Positions 44,699 to 54,838 of a stretch of 64,000 bases of DNA are shown in pieces. The notes beneath the pieces are model-generated. The model worked only from the letters and a program-made list of their open reading frames with translations. It did no database searches and was not told where the DNA came from. Made by a program: the position numbers and the translations under genes. How positions within the stretch are numbered: position 1 is the stretch's first letter; the number at the start of each line of letters is the position of its first letter. This stretch comes from Clostridiales bacterium (GTDB lineage: Bacteria > Bacillota > Clostridia > Oscillospirales > CAG-382), in assembly GCA_003343885.1 (NCBI GenBank), contig QAKH01000071.1:8938-72937 (forward strand), given 5' to 3'.

Positions 44699-46360
44699 AT
44701 GAACAAACTCAAAAAAATCCAGTTTAAAAGCAACAACGAATTTCTTTCGGAACGTCCTGTTTTTGTGATCGTAATGGATGGTGTTGGTATTGCTCCTGAA
44801 TCCGAAGGCAATGCGGTTAAAAACGCGAAAACACCTACGCTTGATATGCTCATGCAAAAATACCCGATGCTTAAGCTTAAGGCGCACGGCACAGCTGTCG
44901 GACTTCCCAGTGACGACGACATGGGTAACTCCGAAGTCGGTCACAATGCTCTTGGCGCCGGCCAGGTTTTTGCTCAGGGCGCAAAACTTGTCTCAAATTC
45001 AATAGAGAGCGGTAAGATGTTTGAATCAAAGGCATGGAATGAGGTTGTATCGGTAAAAGATACCGGTAAAACTCTCCATTTTATAGGATTGTTTTCCGAC
45101 GGTAACGTTCATTCTCATATAGATCATCTTAAAGCAATGATTGAAAGAAGCAAAAAGGACGGAGTAAAGACCGTAAGAATCCATATACTTTTAGACGGAA
45201 GGGATGTAGGAGAAACATCAGCACTCGACTATGTAAACCCATTTGAAGAGTTTTTGGCTCAGCTTAATTCTGACGGATTTGACGCGAAAATCGCTTCCGG
45301 CGGCGGAAGAATGAATATCACCATGGATAGATATGAAGCAAACTGGTCAATGGTTGAAAAGGGATGGAAGACTCATGTCCTCGGAGAGGGAAGACAGTTT
45401 GAGAGCGCAGCGGAAGCAATAGAAACATACCGTAAGGAGCTTTCCTGCATTGACCAAGACCTTCCTCCTTTTGTCATAGCTAAGGATGGAAAACCGGTAG
45501 GCAAAATTACCGACGGCGACAGCGTTGTATTTTATAATTTCCGCGGCGACAGAGCCATAGAAATATCAAGAGCTTTCGAGGAAGAGAATTTTGATAAGTT
45601 TGACCGTGTTGTGTTCCCGAAGGTGACATATGCAGGTATGCTCGAATATGACGGAGATCTGCACATCCCGTCCCGCTACCTTGTAAGCCCTCCTGAAATT
45701 ACAGGCACAATGGGAGAATTTCTCGCAAATACGGGAGTTACACAGTACGCACTCTCAGAAACGCAGAAATTCGGCCATGTTACCTATTTCTGGAACGGAA
45801 ATAAGAGCGGAAAGTTTGATGAGCAAACAGAGCTGTATGAAGAAATAAAGTCAGATATTGTTCCGTTTGAGCAAAGACCGTGGATGAAGTGTGCACAGAT
45901 AACCGACAGACTTATTGAGGTTGCAAATGAAGGCAAATTTCGCTTTATGAGAGTAAACTTCCCAAATGGAGATATGGTTGGCCATACCGGTAACTATCTT
46001 GCAACTGTCGTTTCCATGGAAGCGCTTGATTTGTGCCTTGCAAGAATAATTGAAGCGATAGACAAAGTCAAAGGCGTTGCAATAATTACGGCTGACCACG
46101 GAAACGCTGATGAAATGTATGAAATGGATAAGAAAACCGGACTTCCCAAGAAAGACAAGGAAGGACACTATAAGGCTAAAACTAGCCATACTCTTAATCC
46201 TGTACCATGCATAATTTATGATAACTTTGGTTCTGACAGCTATACTGTTAAGCAGTCTGATAATTACGGACTTTCAAACGTCGCTGCAACAGTTGTAAAT
46301 CTGATGGGATATGAGGCACCTGACTTCTGGGACAGCAGTATGATAGAGATAAACAAGTAA
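44699..46360 (+). CDS. gpmI: 2,3-bisphosphoglycerate-independent phosphoglycerate mutase
   Basis: Interconverts 3- and 2-phosphoglycerate with manganese, without 2,3-BPG. 553 aa, about 40 longer than most GpmI. Metal site DGVGIAPES near residue 25; catalytic serine in [15 protein letters not shown] near residue 80; [13 protein letters not shown] near residue 137; [12 protein letters not shown]; and the C-terminal ADHGNADEM near residue 463. All are diagnostic. Extra length lies in a C-terminal [20 protein letters not shown] insert, seen in other clostridial forms. AGGAG precedes the ATG. An 80-bp very AT-rich gap separates it from mreB. Confidence 0.96.
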   Translation: MNKLKKIQFKSNNEFLSERPVFVIVMDGVGIAPESEGNAVKNAKTPTLDMLMQKYPMLKLKAHGTAVGLPSDDDMGNSEVGHNALGAGQVFAQGAKLVSNSIESGKMFESKAWNEVVSVKDTGKTLHFIGLFSDGNVHSHIDHLKAMIERSKKDGVKTVRIHILLDGRDVGETSALDYVNPFEEFLAQLNSDGFDAKIASGGGRMNITMDRYEANWSMVEKGWKTHVLGEGRQFESAAEAIETYRKELSCIDQDLPPFVIAKDGKPVGKITDGDSVVFYNFRGDRAIEISRAFEEENFDKFDRVVFPKVTYAGMLEYDGDLHIPSRYLVSPPEITGTMGEFLANTGVTQYALSETQKFGHVTYFWNGNKSGKFDEQTELYEEIKSDIVPFEQRPWMKCAQITDRLIEVANEGKFRFMRVNFPNGDMVGHTGNYLATVVSMEALDLCLARIIEAIDKVKGVAIITADHGNADEMYEMDKKTGLPKKDKEGHYKAKTSHTLNPVPCIIYDNFGSDSYTVKQSDNYGLSNVAATVVNLMGYEAPDFWDSSMIEINK

Positions 46361-46382
46361 TTTAATAATTTTATTATTGATT

Positions 46383-46415
46383 AAGCCGTATCGTCTAAAA
46401 TGGACGGTGCGGCTT
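46383..46415 (+). other. hairpin after gpmI, weak terminator at best
   Basis: AAGCCGTATCGTC / GACGGTGCGGCTT 13-bp stem with two wobbles. The following bases GTAAGTAAATAAG lack a T-run. Confidence 0.4.
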
Positions 46416-46472
46416 GTAAGTAAATAAGCAAAAACTGATATTGTCTTGAAAAAAATGAGGAAGTGAGTAAAA

Positions 46473-47933
46473 ATGAAAAGAAACGTCTGCTTTGTTTTGT
46501 CTGCCTGTGCTTTTATGTTTTTGCAGTTGTTTGTATTTGCTGAAAATATTAACATAGACTATGCTGTGGAATCATCGCTTGAATACGGTGCCGACGTGCA
46601 GGAACCGATTGAAGTACATACGTCAAATGTTCTTGAGGGAGAAGGAACCGAAGAATCGCCGTACATAATATCAAATTTGGCTGATTTCTTGTTTTTTGGT
46701 GAAAAGGTGAATTCCGGCGATCCAGATTATTTTTCGGCTTGCTATCTTCAAACAGACCATATCAAGGTTCTTGACGCCGGATTAGTACCGATAGGAACTC
46801 TTGAATATCCGTTTTGCGGAGTTTATGACGGAAACGGATATAGTATAAGTTATACTTTGACTGCCGAGACAAGTACTGCAAATTACGGGCTGTTCGGTGT
46901 GGCGAAAAATGCGTCTTTTAAAAATCTTTCTGTTTTTGCCGACGTATATTCTGTATACAGTGATTCCGAAGAAGCGGCGGCAGCCTTGTTGTGCGCAAGA
47001 TACTTGTCCGACAAGAGTGCAGAGTTTGCAATAAGTAATTGTTATGCAAAAGGAAATCTTAGACTCGTGTCAGACAGCACCGTTTCGTTTGCAGGAGGTC
47101 TTGTAGGCAGAATTAATATTGGCAGCGGAAAGCTTGTGATTTCTGACTGTGCATCTGACGTAAGCGTGTTTTCACAAGCTAAAAATATCGGATACGCCGC
47201 AGGAATAGCAGGCTGTGTTTCAGCAAGTTCAAAGGGCGTTGCTCAGATTTTGCAGTGTTTCAGTACAAATAAGGTTGAAGCACACGGAAACAGCGTTTAT
47301 GCATATGCAGGCGGAATAACAGGGTACTTTATGCAGGATCCCAAAGGCTGGACGGATTGGTATACTTTGAGTTCGGCAGAAAGTACGCAATTAAGCATGT
47401 CTTGCTGTATTTCCGACTGCGAACTTGTTTCACAGGGCAAGTTTAAAGGTTATATCGGCGGAATTTCGGCATATATCCACGACGAAATGAAATACGATAA
47501 ATTGTATTTTACAGGTGTCCAGATAACTCCTACTTCTATGTCGGTTAACGGAGAAATCAAGAATAAAGGTGAAGTTTTTGAAAATGCTTTTCTGACAACA
47601 GATTTGAACTTTGATTTGCTTAATACGTGGACGCTGGTTCAGGGAGAGAGATTATTTATATCAAATAACTGCCCAGAGCTCTTTTCGTATGTAAATCAAG
47701 AAACGGGAGAAATAAGTGTTTGCCCTGTTAACAGTGAAGCAGGAAAGCTGATAGTTTCATTTTACAGTGCTGACGGACGTTATCTGAGAAGTAAAGTGTT
47801 TGATTTTAACGGAACAAACGGAAGCGTATTTTCTGCTGCGGCAGCTTCCGGAACAAAATATGTAAAAACTTACCTTCTTGATGCAGTGACTGTAAAACCG
47901 CTTTCGGAAAATTCCACATTGACTGTCGGTTAA
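46473..47933 (+). CDS. secreted GLUG-repeat-like protein A
   Basis: 486 aa. A signal peptide (~1-24) is followed by the segment GEGTEESPYIISNLADFLFF (~52-71), the usual start of right-handed beta-helix/GLUG-type surface proteins. GLUG-like turns follow: NYGLFGVAKNASFKNLSV, SFAGGLVGRI and AYAGGITGYF. A C-terminal beta module (~430-486, LIVSFYSADGRYLRSKVFDF) resembles the end of its neighbour. Probably a wall-associated or secreted adhesin; no anchor (SLH, LPxTG) is seen. It is a tandem paralogue of the next gene, sharing order and motifs throughout. Confidence 0.8.
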   Translation: MKRNVCFVLSACAFMFLQLFVFAENINIDYAVESSLEYGADVQEPIEVHTSNVLEGEGTEESPYIISNLADFLFFGEKVNSGDPDYFSACYLQTDHIKVLDAGLVPIGTLEYPFCGVYDGNGYSISYTLTAETSTANYGLFGVAKNASFKNLSVFADVYSVYSDSEEAAAALLCARYLSDKSAEFAISNCYAKGNLRLVSDSTVSFAGGLVGRINIGSGKLVISDCASDVSVFSQAKNIGYAAGIAGCVSASSKGVAQILQCFSTNKVEAHGNSVYAYAGGITGYFMQDPKGWTDWYTLSSAESTQLSMSCCISDCELVSQGKFKGYIGGISAYIHDEMKYDKLYFTGVQITPTSMSVNGEIKNKGEVFENAFLTTDLNFDLLNTWTLVQGERLFISNNCPELFSYVNQETGEISVCPVNSEAGKLIVSFYSADGRYLRSKVFDFNGTNGSVFSAAAASGTKYVKTYLLDAVTVKPLSENSTLTVG

Positions 47934-47962
47934 TCGGCACAGTTAATCAGTAGGGTGAAAAA

Positions 47963-49429
47963 ATGACAGTAAAATTAATAGGCACCGTTAAATATTTTGT
48001 CCCTTGTATTCTGATTTTTATGTTCTTAACAGTTGCGGTTACAGCTTCAGAAACAGCGATTGGCAATGCTCCGATAGCCTTGCAGGGAAACTTTGCGCCG
48101 GCGCAAGATCCGGAAGTGCTTCAAGGAAGCGGCACGAGAGAAGATCCGTTTATAATTTCAGATACTGATGATTTCCTGTACTTTGCTTATCAGGTTAATT
48201 CCGTAAGTTCTCTTTACTCGAACGCATGCTATAAACAAACCGGAGACGTTATTATCTCGGATAGTTTGTATAATCCGGTCGGAACACATCAGTTCCCGTT
48301 TTGCGGAGATTATGACGGAGATGGAAATTATACCGAATTAAATATTTCTGACAGTAATTCGCAAGTTGCCGCATTATTTGGGTACGCTGAAAATGCAAAT
48401 TTTAAAAATATGCAAATAAACGTTTGTATAGACGTGCAAAATTCAACCGGTGAGATTGTTGCCGCCGGATTGTGCGGAGATTACTTGGCGGATGAGCTTG
48501 GAAACACGTTTGAAATAAGTAAAATAAGCGTAACAGGAAATGTAAAGTCTGTAAGCGGAGAATCTATTGCTGTATCAGCAGGAGTTGTCGGAAGAGTACA
48601 CGTTCAAAAAGGTAAGCTTCTGTTTTCCGATTGTGTGTCACATTGTTCAGCTTATGCAGAAGCAAAAACCACTGCATATGCGTCAGGAATTGCAAGCCAT
48701 GTAGCGGCAGAATCGACCGGAGTTGCTTCTTTCGTAAGATGTGCTGTTACATCGGAGGTTTCCTCAAAATCCGGACAGTATTATCATTCTTTTGCCGGAG
48801 GAATTGCCGGTTATTTTACTCAGGATCCTGAGGGCTGGTCCGGATGGGTAAGCACAAAGGTCTTTTTGGCGGAATCTTCAAATTACAACTTGGAGAATTG
48901 CCTTGCTGAGTGTACCATTGAGAGCACTGCATCGAATCCGTTGTTTGTACACATTGGTCAAATCGCTGCGTTTGTTTCTGAAGGCGTGCAGATAAACAAA
49001 AACAGTTTGTTTTATACTGCAGGTACGCAGATGCCGGATTGCTCAAATGCTGTTAACGGTACTTTTACTGATAAGAAGCAGCTTTTTGATACAGAGTTTC
49101 TCTTCTCGGTTCTCGGCTTTGATTTTGAAAATGTGTGGATAAATATCAATGGACAAAGACTGGAGCTGATAAGTCAAAATGGCTGGTTATATAAGGAGAT
49201 TACAGATAATACGGCATTAATACAACCCGTTAATTGCGCTGCCGGAAATTTAGTAGTTTCTTTTGTTGACGAAAACGGAAGAATTACGGATATTAAAGTG
49301 TTTGACTATGATCCGGCTTCGAATGTTTTTGTGAAAATTGATTTAACTGAATATGGCTCTGTATCAGACCTAAGGACATTCCTGCTCCAAGACGGTACAC
49401 TTATGCCGCTTGCCAGAAAAATCTCTTGA
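47963..49429 (+). CDS. secreted GLUG-repeat-like protein B
   Basis: 488 aa, nearly the same length as the gene upstream and colinear with it: signal peptide (~1-29), GSGTREDPFIISDTDDFLYF, PFCGDYDGDGNY (A: PFCGVYDGNGYS), GVVGRVHVQKGKL, FAGGIAGYFTQDPEGWSGW (A: YAGGITGYFMQDPKGWTDW) and a LVVSFVDENGRITDIKVFDY tail. The pair therefore arose by tandem duplication. Beta-helical extracellular fold expected, ligand unknown. Preceded by GGGTGA before the ATG, 29 bases after gene A, so probably cotranscribed. Confidence 0.8.
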   Translation: MTVKLIGTVKYFVPCILIFMFLTVAVTASETAIGNAPIALQGNFAPAQDPEVLQGSGTREDPFIISDTDDFLYFAYQVNSVSSLYSNACYKQTGDVIISDSLYNPVGTHQFPFCGDYDGDGNYTELNISDSNSQVAALFGYAENANFKNMQINVCIDVQNSTGEIVAAGLCGDYLADELGNTFEISKISVTGNVKSVSGESIAVSAGVVGRVHVQKGKLLFSDCVSHCSAYAEAKTTAYASGIASHVAAESTGVASFVRCAVTSEVSSKSGQYYHSFAGGIAGYFTQDPEGWSGWVSTKVFLAESSNYNLENCLAECTIESTASNPLFVHIGQIAAFVSEGVQINKNSLFYTAGTQMPDCSNAVNGTFTDKKQLFDTEFLFSVLGFDFENVWININGQRLELISQNGWLYKEITDNTALIQPVNCAAGNLVVSFVDENGRITDIKVFDYDPASNVFVKIDLTEYGSVSDLRTFLLQDGTLMPLARKIS

Positions 49430-49441
49430 ATTTGCTGTAAA

Positions 49442-49494
49442 AACAGCCCGGGCAGACTGCTTGATAATGCAGTATGTTCGGGCTGTTATTTTTT
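49442..49494. terminator. bidirectional terminator between convergent genes
   Basis: AACAGCCCG (49442-49450) pairs with CGGGCTGTT (49480-49488), with an inner ACTGC / GCAGT pair. Plus side followed by ATTTTTTAT; minus side by TTTTTACAGC. Confidence 0.88.
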
Positions 49495-49516
49495 ATAAAT
49501 TCATATTTTCGGGTTA

Positions 49517-51844
49517 TCAGATGTTTTCAATTTCAAACACTGCGTTAACGGCAAGATTAAAGCCGAGCATTTTTACAAAGTATTTCTGATCAGCATCATT
49601 GTTAATTGCATACATTCTGTAAGCAGGCGTACCAAATTTTTCATACAGGTGACAGCCGTTAAGCTTAGAAATTAAGCAGTATCTGTTTTGAACAAAGTGG
49701 TCAAGCTTCCAGAGCTGTGCGTCGGACTCTGTTTTGTCAGCAAACGAAACTACCGTGTCAGGAGTATCGTTAGGAGCTGTGAGATATTTTCCGTCTTCCG
49801 TACGTATACGCCAGAAATCGTTGTCAGCTTTTTCAAATACAAATTTTTGGCGGATGTTTTTATCAATATCTCCTGCCAAATTTCCATTTTCATCGGCAAA
49901 GCAATATTTTTTATTATGCGTATTTCTGCTTATAAGTGAAACGGGTTTTGTAAAATCAACGCTCCAATAATCTTTTTCAGCAAGCCATGCCGTCATCATT
50001 GAATCACGTCCCCATGTCTTTCCGGCGCTTGCGTAATCTACCATCGTTATACATGTGCCGTCACGCATGGGTATCTTATACTCCATGTCAACTTCAAACC
50101 TTGCCGAGTCTGAAGGCTTAACTTCGACAAATCCGTCCTTATCCTCGGCTACATTTACAACAGTATCAACCTGTTCGCCAAGACGCGCGTCTCTTGCAAG
50201 CACTACCGGACCTTTAAAGAGCGCAACGTGGTAAGCTCCGCTTCCGTCTATACCCTTTGTTCTGAAGGTGCGCACACGAACGTCAAGTTCAATGTCTATT
50301 ACGTCACCGTCTGCCCATTCTCTGTCAATTACACAGTATCCCGCACCGTCGCACAGAACTTCACTATTATTTACACTGACTTTTGCGGTTTTACTAAATG
50401 ACGGAATACGCACGCCTATCTTAAATTTCTCACTTGCGGCGCCTGTGACAGTCAGTTTTACGCTGCCGCCGTTGGGGTAGGATGTTTCAAGCTTTATTGT
50501 AAAGTTCTTTCCTCCGGGAGTCTGCGGATAATATAGTCCGGGTATATACAGATTTACGTATACTCCGTCCATGGAAAGCATCATGGAGCTTAACGGAATG
50601 AGTGCGGTACCTGCTGAGCCTATGCATGCGCAGCAACCGTAAACGCCCTGCTTCATAACTTTATATCCGCCTGTTGAGCGTGCGCGTGTTCCGTAAAGCA
50701 GCGGACTGTAACTGTCAAAAGGAAAACCTGCGAGCACACCCTTTATTTTCTCGCTGTTCACAGCGCCGAGCATTGCGTTATATGCGGATTGCTCAATACA
50801 GTCAGCGAAAATACTGTCTCCGGTAAGTGACAGGAGCTGATTGCAGAATTTTATCCAGGTAACAGTTACGCAGGTTTCCTGGACAATACCGCCATACTGC
50901 AAGTTTAGCTGATTTTCTGTCGAATTATCAAACAGCTCGTGAGTACATCCGGCACTTCCGATTACCGTAATATCGGTTTTCATAACTCTTTTTGCGTAAT
51001 TAACGGCTGCAACTTTATATTTTTCTATTCCTGTTACACGGTAATATTCAATAAGCCCCTCAAAGCAGCTCATCATTTCGTATGCTTTTACTACCTTATA
51101 CTCAAACGGATCAAGCTTATCTTCGTAAGCTGCTTCAAATATGTTCTCCTCACTTGCTCCGCCGCATTCAACTATGTATGCAGAAAAGTCCAAGTACTTC
51201 TTTTCGCCGGTTATGTTATAAAGTCTCATAAACGGCTCAAGTATAGAACTTGAATTTACGCCATACCAGTTTCTTGTACACTTTGTAATGAGTTTCTTGC
51301 CTTCCGACTCATATCCGATATGATCCATGATATAATCCGCATGAGCGCAGATTGCCTTTATTATTCGCTGTTTAAGGTCGCTGTCCTTACAGATGTCAAG
51401 AAAATACTCAAATCCCAAAAGAATATACTTTCTTCCCCACAGATCCCAGCCGTCAAATTCCTTTTCGACGCTGTAAGTTGAAAATCTGCCGGAGGGCTGT
51501 TGGGCTGTAAGCATATCCAAAACGGTTTCAGTAAGTGCCAAGTACAGCTGTTTGTCCAGGGTGTACTGGTATGTAAAAACGGAGCCTCTCATCATTTTGC
51601 CCCAGTATTCGCTTCTCCAACCCAAATCGTCGTCATCAACATTGCTTCTGAACTGTTCTACAAACATTCTCCATGTGTCGGCATTTGTAAGATATTCATC
51701 CTGAACAAACCTTGCCGCACGGTCAAAAGAGCCTTTACAGTCAAAAGCTCCGTCAGGCATTCTGAACAATACGTCCGTTTTAAGGCGCGGTGAATAAGAT
51801 GTGTTTTCCGCACACATCGCTCTGATAGCAGTATTTTTCATCAT
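49517..51844 (-). CDS. GH127-family glycoside hydrolase with C-terminal ricin-like domain
   Basis: 775 aa. Residues ~20-420 form the (alpha/alpha) barrel of the DUF1680/GH127 beta-L-arabinofuranosidase family. The zinc/thiolate residues known from the founding enzyme are recognisable: Glu and Cys in IVQETCVTVTW (~325) and the paired Cys in GVYGCCACIGSAG (~408). Beta-sandwich domains follow (~430-600). The last ~140 residues (WRIRTEDGKYLTAPND; DAQLWKLDHF) look like a ricin-type beta-trefoil. Releases terminal L-arabinofuranose or related sugars from plant glycans; no signal peptide, so it acts on imported oligosaccharides. AAAGGA precedes ATG 51844. Confidence 0.9.
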   Translation of the reverse strand: MMKNTAIRAMCAENTSYSPRLKTDVLFRMPDGAFDCKGSFDRAARFVQDEYLTNADTWRMFVEQFRSNVDDDDLGWRSEYWGKMMRGSVFTYQYTLDKQLYLALTETVLDMLTAQQPSGRFSTYSVEKEFDGWDLWGRKYILLGFEYFLDICKDSDLKQRIIKAICAHADYIMDHIGYESEGKKLITKCTRNWYGVNSSSILEPFMRLYNITGEKKYLDFSAYIVECGGASEENIFEAAYEDKLDPFEYKVVKAYEMMSCFEGLIEYYRVTGIEKYKVAAVNYAKRVMKTDITVIGSAGCTHELFDNSTENQLNLQYGGIVQETCVTVTWIKFCNQLLSLTGDSIFADCIEQSAYNAMLGAVNSEKIKGVLAGFPFDSYSPLLYGTRARSTGGYKVMKQGVYGCCACIGSAGTALIPLSSMMLSMDGVYVNLYIPGLYYPQTPGGKNFTIKLETSYPNGGSVKLTVTGAASEKFKIGVRIPSFSKTAKVSVNNSEVLCDGAGYCVIDREWADGDVIDIELDVRVRTFRTKGIDGSGAYHVALFKGPVVLARDARLGEQVDTVVNVAEDKDGFVEVKPSDSARFEVDMEYKIPMRDGTCITMVDYASAGKTWGRDSMMTAWLAEKDYWSVDFTKPVSLISRNTHNKKYCFADENGNLAGDIDKNIRQKFVFEKADNDFWRIRTEDGKYLTAPNDTPDTVVSFADKTESDAQLWKLDHFVQNRYCLISKLNGCHLYEKFGTPAYRMYAINNDADQKYFVKMLGFNLAVNAVFEIENI

Positions 51845-51902
51845 AATCAGTTCCTTTCCATGTCCGTGTCTTTATATCGTACACCTATTAGATACGTTTT
51901 AG

Positions 51903-51931
51903 AATATAACATACAGACATAACCGTGTCAA
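51903..51931 (-). promoter_or_regulatory. promoter of the GH127 gene
   Basis: Minus-strand TTGACA (51931-51926), 17-bp spacer, TATATT (51908-51903). Confidence 0.75.
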
Positions 51932-52000
51932 TATCAAAATTACAAAAATTATCAATAATATTACTACGGATCTTGCTTTATCTAAAGCGCATAGTATAAC

Positions 52001-53740
52001 TTAAATTTCCAGTATGTTTTTATCTTTTATAGCAAAGTGCCTGTTGCATATTGCAAGCGCCGCCTTTTTGTGCGTTACTATTATACAGGTTCTGTCTGTC
52101 ATCTTTTTTAGATTTGCAAGCAGTTCCGCTTCATTTGCCTCGTCAAGAGCACTTGTCGCTTCGTCTAACAGAAGAATGGGAGCTTCTGAGAGGATTGCTC
52201 TCGCAACCGAAATCCTTTGAATTTGTCCTTCTGACAACCCAACGCCGTTTTCACCTATTACGGAATCAATTCCGTCGGGTAGCTCGTCAATGAAACGGTC
52301 CGCACATGCACATTCTATTGCTTTTCGTATTGCCTCGTCGCTTACCTTCTTTTCGTCAGTCATAAACAACAGATTTTCACGTATTGAGCCCGAGAAAAGC
52401 ATGTTTCCCTGCGGAACATACGCAAACAGTGTCCTTGTTCTCCCGGAAACAGGTATATTTTCAGTATCTGTTAATATTTCCGCTGTGCCTGAAGAAATAG
52501 GGTAAATATCAAGAAGAATCTTGAAAAGTGTGCTTTTGCCTATACCGGACATGCCGGTAATTGATACAAAATCACCACGGTTAATAGTACAGGAACAGTT
52601 TTTCAAAACAGGATTTTCTTCATCATACGAAAAATCAACATTTTTAACTTCAATGCTTTTCATGTACCGGTACACATCGTGAGCGTTAACAGGATCTCCG
52701 TTAACAGTGTCTGACTCAAGTTCTTCTATTTCAATAAGTCGAGTGGCAGACGACAGTGCTGAGTAATACCTCGGCATTATACCCGACATATTTGCAAAAG
52801 GCTGCTGTACCTGCCCTACAAGCTGTGTGAGAGCAGTAAGAGTACCGTAATCCATCGTGCCGGAAAACAGGCAAAATGCACCGTATCCAATTGCAAATAT
52901 ATTTCCTAACCGCACAATAAAAGCAGTACCGAACATTGAAATGGTTCCAATCATGGATCTTTTCATTCTGAGATTAAAATGTTCGGCCATAAGCTCTTTC
53001 GATTTCTCCGATGATTTTTTTTCGTTAGCAAAAGCCTTAACAACAATGAGATGTTCGAATATTTCCTGCCAGAAAGAGCGGGTGCGGCCGTCAGCCTGCT
53101 GCATTACTCTGTGATAGTATTGTACTTTTGATTTTAGCAGACGGGACATAGTAAAAATTATTATGCCTCCGATGGCAAACACCAGCGCAAATCTCCAGTC
53201 AAAAGCAATAAGCACCGCCATTGCGCATATAAGGCGTACTGACATCATCACAACATTCGGTATTATGGTAGTCGCAGCGTCTGAAATTACTGCAACGTCG
53301 CCGGTTAACCTGTTTACAAGGTCACCCGTGTGATGATCCTTAAGAGCCGAATATCTCCTCTTTATCATGCTTTCAAACATTCTTGAGCGGAAAAGAATTT
53401 CAAGTTTTGCTTTGCATCTTTCGGTCACATACCGCATAACCGCGTGTACTCCGATAAGAGAGAGCGCAACAGCGAGATATATGGCGATAAATGTAAACAT
53501 TCTGCTTTCGTCTTTACCATCCGCACTGTTTATGATTTCTCTTGAAAAAAGAGCCGTGGCTGTTCCGAAAACCGCCCACAGTGCTTCACCCAAAATAATA
53601 GCTATAATGGTCGGAAGCTGTGGCTTTGAAACCTCAAAAATCCACTTCAGCGCCCGCCTGTTAGCCTCCTTATCCTGATGTTTGTCATAGTTTCCGTTAA
53701 GCTCGGAAGCTTTCATATCTCTCGGAAAATCGCCTTTCAT
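52001..53740 (-). CDS. ABC exporter, fused membrane and ATPase domains
   Basis: 579 aa. Polar head (~1-35), six membrane helices (~40-325), nucleotide-binding domain (~355-579) with GMSGIGKST, signature LSEGQIQR (Glu in place of the usual second Gly of SGGQ), [11 protein letters not shown] and His in [15 protein letters not shown] is common in functional exporters. Substrate unknown. Its ATG overlaps the stop codon of the sulfatase remnant (ATGA), suggesting that a deletion in the sulfatase joined it to the sulfatase promoter. AAAGG lies 13 bases upstream. Confidence 0.88.
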   Translation of the reverse strand: MKGDFPRDMKASELNGNYDKHQDKEANRRALKWIFEVSKPQLPTIIAIILGEALWAVFGTATALFSREIINSADGKDESRMFTFIAIYLAVALSLIGVHAVMRYVTERCKAKLEILFRSRMFESMIKRRYSALKDHHTGDLVNRLTGDVAVISDAATTIIPNVVMMSVRLICAMAVLIAFDWRFALVFAIGGIIIFTMSRLLKSKVQYYHRVMQQADGRTRSFWQEIFEHLIVVKAFANEKKSSEKSKELMAEHFNLRMKRSMIGTISMFGTAFIVRLGNIFAIGYGAFCLFSGTMDYGTLTALTQLVGQVQQPFANMSGIMPRYYSALSSATRLIEIEELESDTVNGDPVNAHDVYRYMKSIEVKNVDFSYDEENPVLKNCSCTINRGDFVSITGMSGIGKSTLFKILLDIYPISSGTAEILTDTENIPVSGRTRTLFAYVPQGNMLFSGSIRENLLFMTDEKKVSDEAIRKAIECACADRFIDELPDGIDSVIGENGVGLSEGQIQRISVARAILSEAPILLLDEATSALDEANEAELLANLKKMTDRTCIIVTHKKAALAICNRHFAIKDKNILEI

Positions 53741-53961
53741 TTATATATCACAGCCTTTGTTAAATTATAAGTGTTATAAAATTCTACGGCATATACGGGT
53801 ATATACGGTATATGTATGTATATGACATTTATATAGTATGAGTCAAAACGGACTCCGTCCTTCGCGACAGCGTCAAAATTCGGTGTGGTCTGGCGGCAGT
53901 ATCCGTAACAGCTCATGTGGTCCGGTCTTAGTGTATCGATATCCACAAAGAGAACTCTCAT
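53737..53961 (-). pseudogene. truncated sulfatase, N-terminal 43 codons only
   Basis: The first 43 residues are a clear sulfatase/phosphodiesterase N-terminus: [20 protein letters not shown], then [19 protein letters not shown], with the metal-binding Asp pair in the DIDTLRPDH segment. A functional enzyme has about 450-500 aa and a CxPSR formylglycine site; here homology ends after 53833 and the frame continues into AT-rich TATA-like repeats until TGA. AGGAAAG precedes ATG 53961 and a perfect promoter is at 53996-54024. So this is the surviving head of a deleted gene, next to its maturase and IclR regulator. Confidence 0.85.
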
Positions 53962-53974
53962 AAACTTTCCTCCC

Positions 53975-54003
53975 TTGACTTTTAGTCCAGAAAATATTAT
54001 AAT
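53975..54003 (+). promoter_or_regulatory. promoter of the IclR-type regulator gene
   Basis: TTGACT (53975-53980), 17-bp spacer, TATAAT (53998-54003). Its -10 region overlaps the -10 region of the opposing sulfatase promoter. Confidence 0.8.
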
Positions 54004-54024
54004 TATCCATACAAGGTATGTCAA
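53996..54024 (-). promoter_or_regulatory. consensus promoter of the sulfatase remnant
   Basis: Minus-strand TTGACA (54024-54019), 17-bp spacer, TATAAT (54001-53996): a full match to the sigma-A consensus. It overlaps the divergent regulator promoter, so one IclR site here could control both. Confidence 0.85.
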
Positions 54025-54777
54025 GTGTCATATATGGAAGCTGGTGATCGCATGGAAAACGCTGCTGTGCCTGCTCTGTCCCGAGGATTGGAGCTGATTG
54101 AATATGTTTCTCATCTCCAGCCTGTCGGATTTAACCGGCTGCAAAAGGAAACGGGATTAAATACAAGCAGTCTTAACAGAATCATAAAAACGCTTATTCA
54201 GTATGATTACGTGGTGAAAAACGATGAAGGCAAATATGTTCTCGGAATAAAACCGTTTACACTGTCATACGGTAACTCGTCCTGGCAGGCGCTGTCAACA
54301 GAAATACGTGAAATGCTTGAGAGAATATGCAGAGAGTATGATGTAACGTCAATGTTTGTCACGTATTTTACCTCAGGTTGCTACGTGCTTGATAAATGTG
54401 TATGTCCAAATAACCTCGCTATGCGTTCTGTCGGCGATCTTGCCGACGATTATCTGAACACGCCGTGGGGGCTTTTAAAATACTTTGAGATGTCAGATTC
54501 AGAAAAAAGAGAGTTTTTGAAATTAAGCGGCAAGAAGCATAAAAAAGCGTACGATGTTATTTTTGAACTGTTTGAGCAATGTGGTTATGCAGACGACGGA
54601 TCGTTGCTTCATCAAAGACTCAGAAGAATAGCCGCACCTGTGTATGATAAATACGGCCACCTTGCCGCATCGGTTGCAATAGGCTCGTTTTCCCAGCTTA
54701 TTGATGAAAAAACTGCGGCTAAACTCGGCTGTGAGCTTTTGAAAAGTTCAAGAACCCTGTCTGATAAATTAAAATGA
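54025..54777 (+). CDS. IclR-family transcriptional regulator
   Basis: About 240-250 aa. An N-terminal winged helix-turn-helix (~10-75: [40 protein letters not shown]) is followed by an IclR-type effector domain (~85-250: [20 protein letters not shown], a family hallmark). Start is ambiguous: GTG 54025 (AAGG 8 bases upstream), ATG 54034 or ATG 54052; the window fits any. Given the divergent sulfatase promoter and downstream maturase, it probably regulates sulfated-glycan use and its own expression. The gene itself looks intact although both flanking genes are damaged. Confidence 0.88.
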   Translation: MSYMEAGDRMENAAVPALSRGLELIEYVSHLQPVGFNRLQKETGLNTSSLNRIIKTLIQYDYVVKNDEGKYVLGIKPFTLSYGNSSWQALSTEIREMLERICREYDVTSMFVTYFTSGCYVLDKCVCPNNLAMRSVGDLADDYLNTPWGLLKYFEMSDSEKREFLKLSGKKHKKAYDVIFELFEQCGYADDGSLLHQRLRRIAAPVYDKYGHLAASVAIGSFSQLIDEKTAAKLGCELLKSSRTLSDKLK

Positions 54778-54838
54778 ACGAAAGTGTTTCATTCAGTTGA
54801 AAATCAAAACGATGTACCATTAAAAACGGAGTGATATT

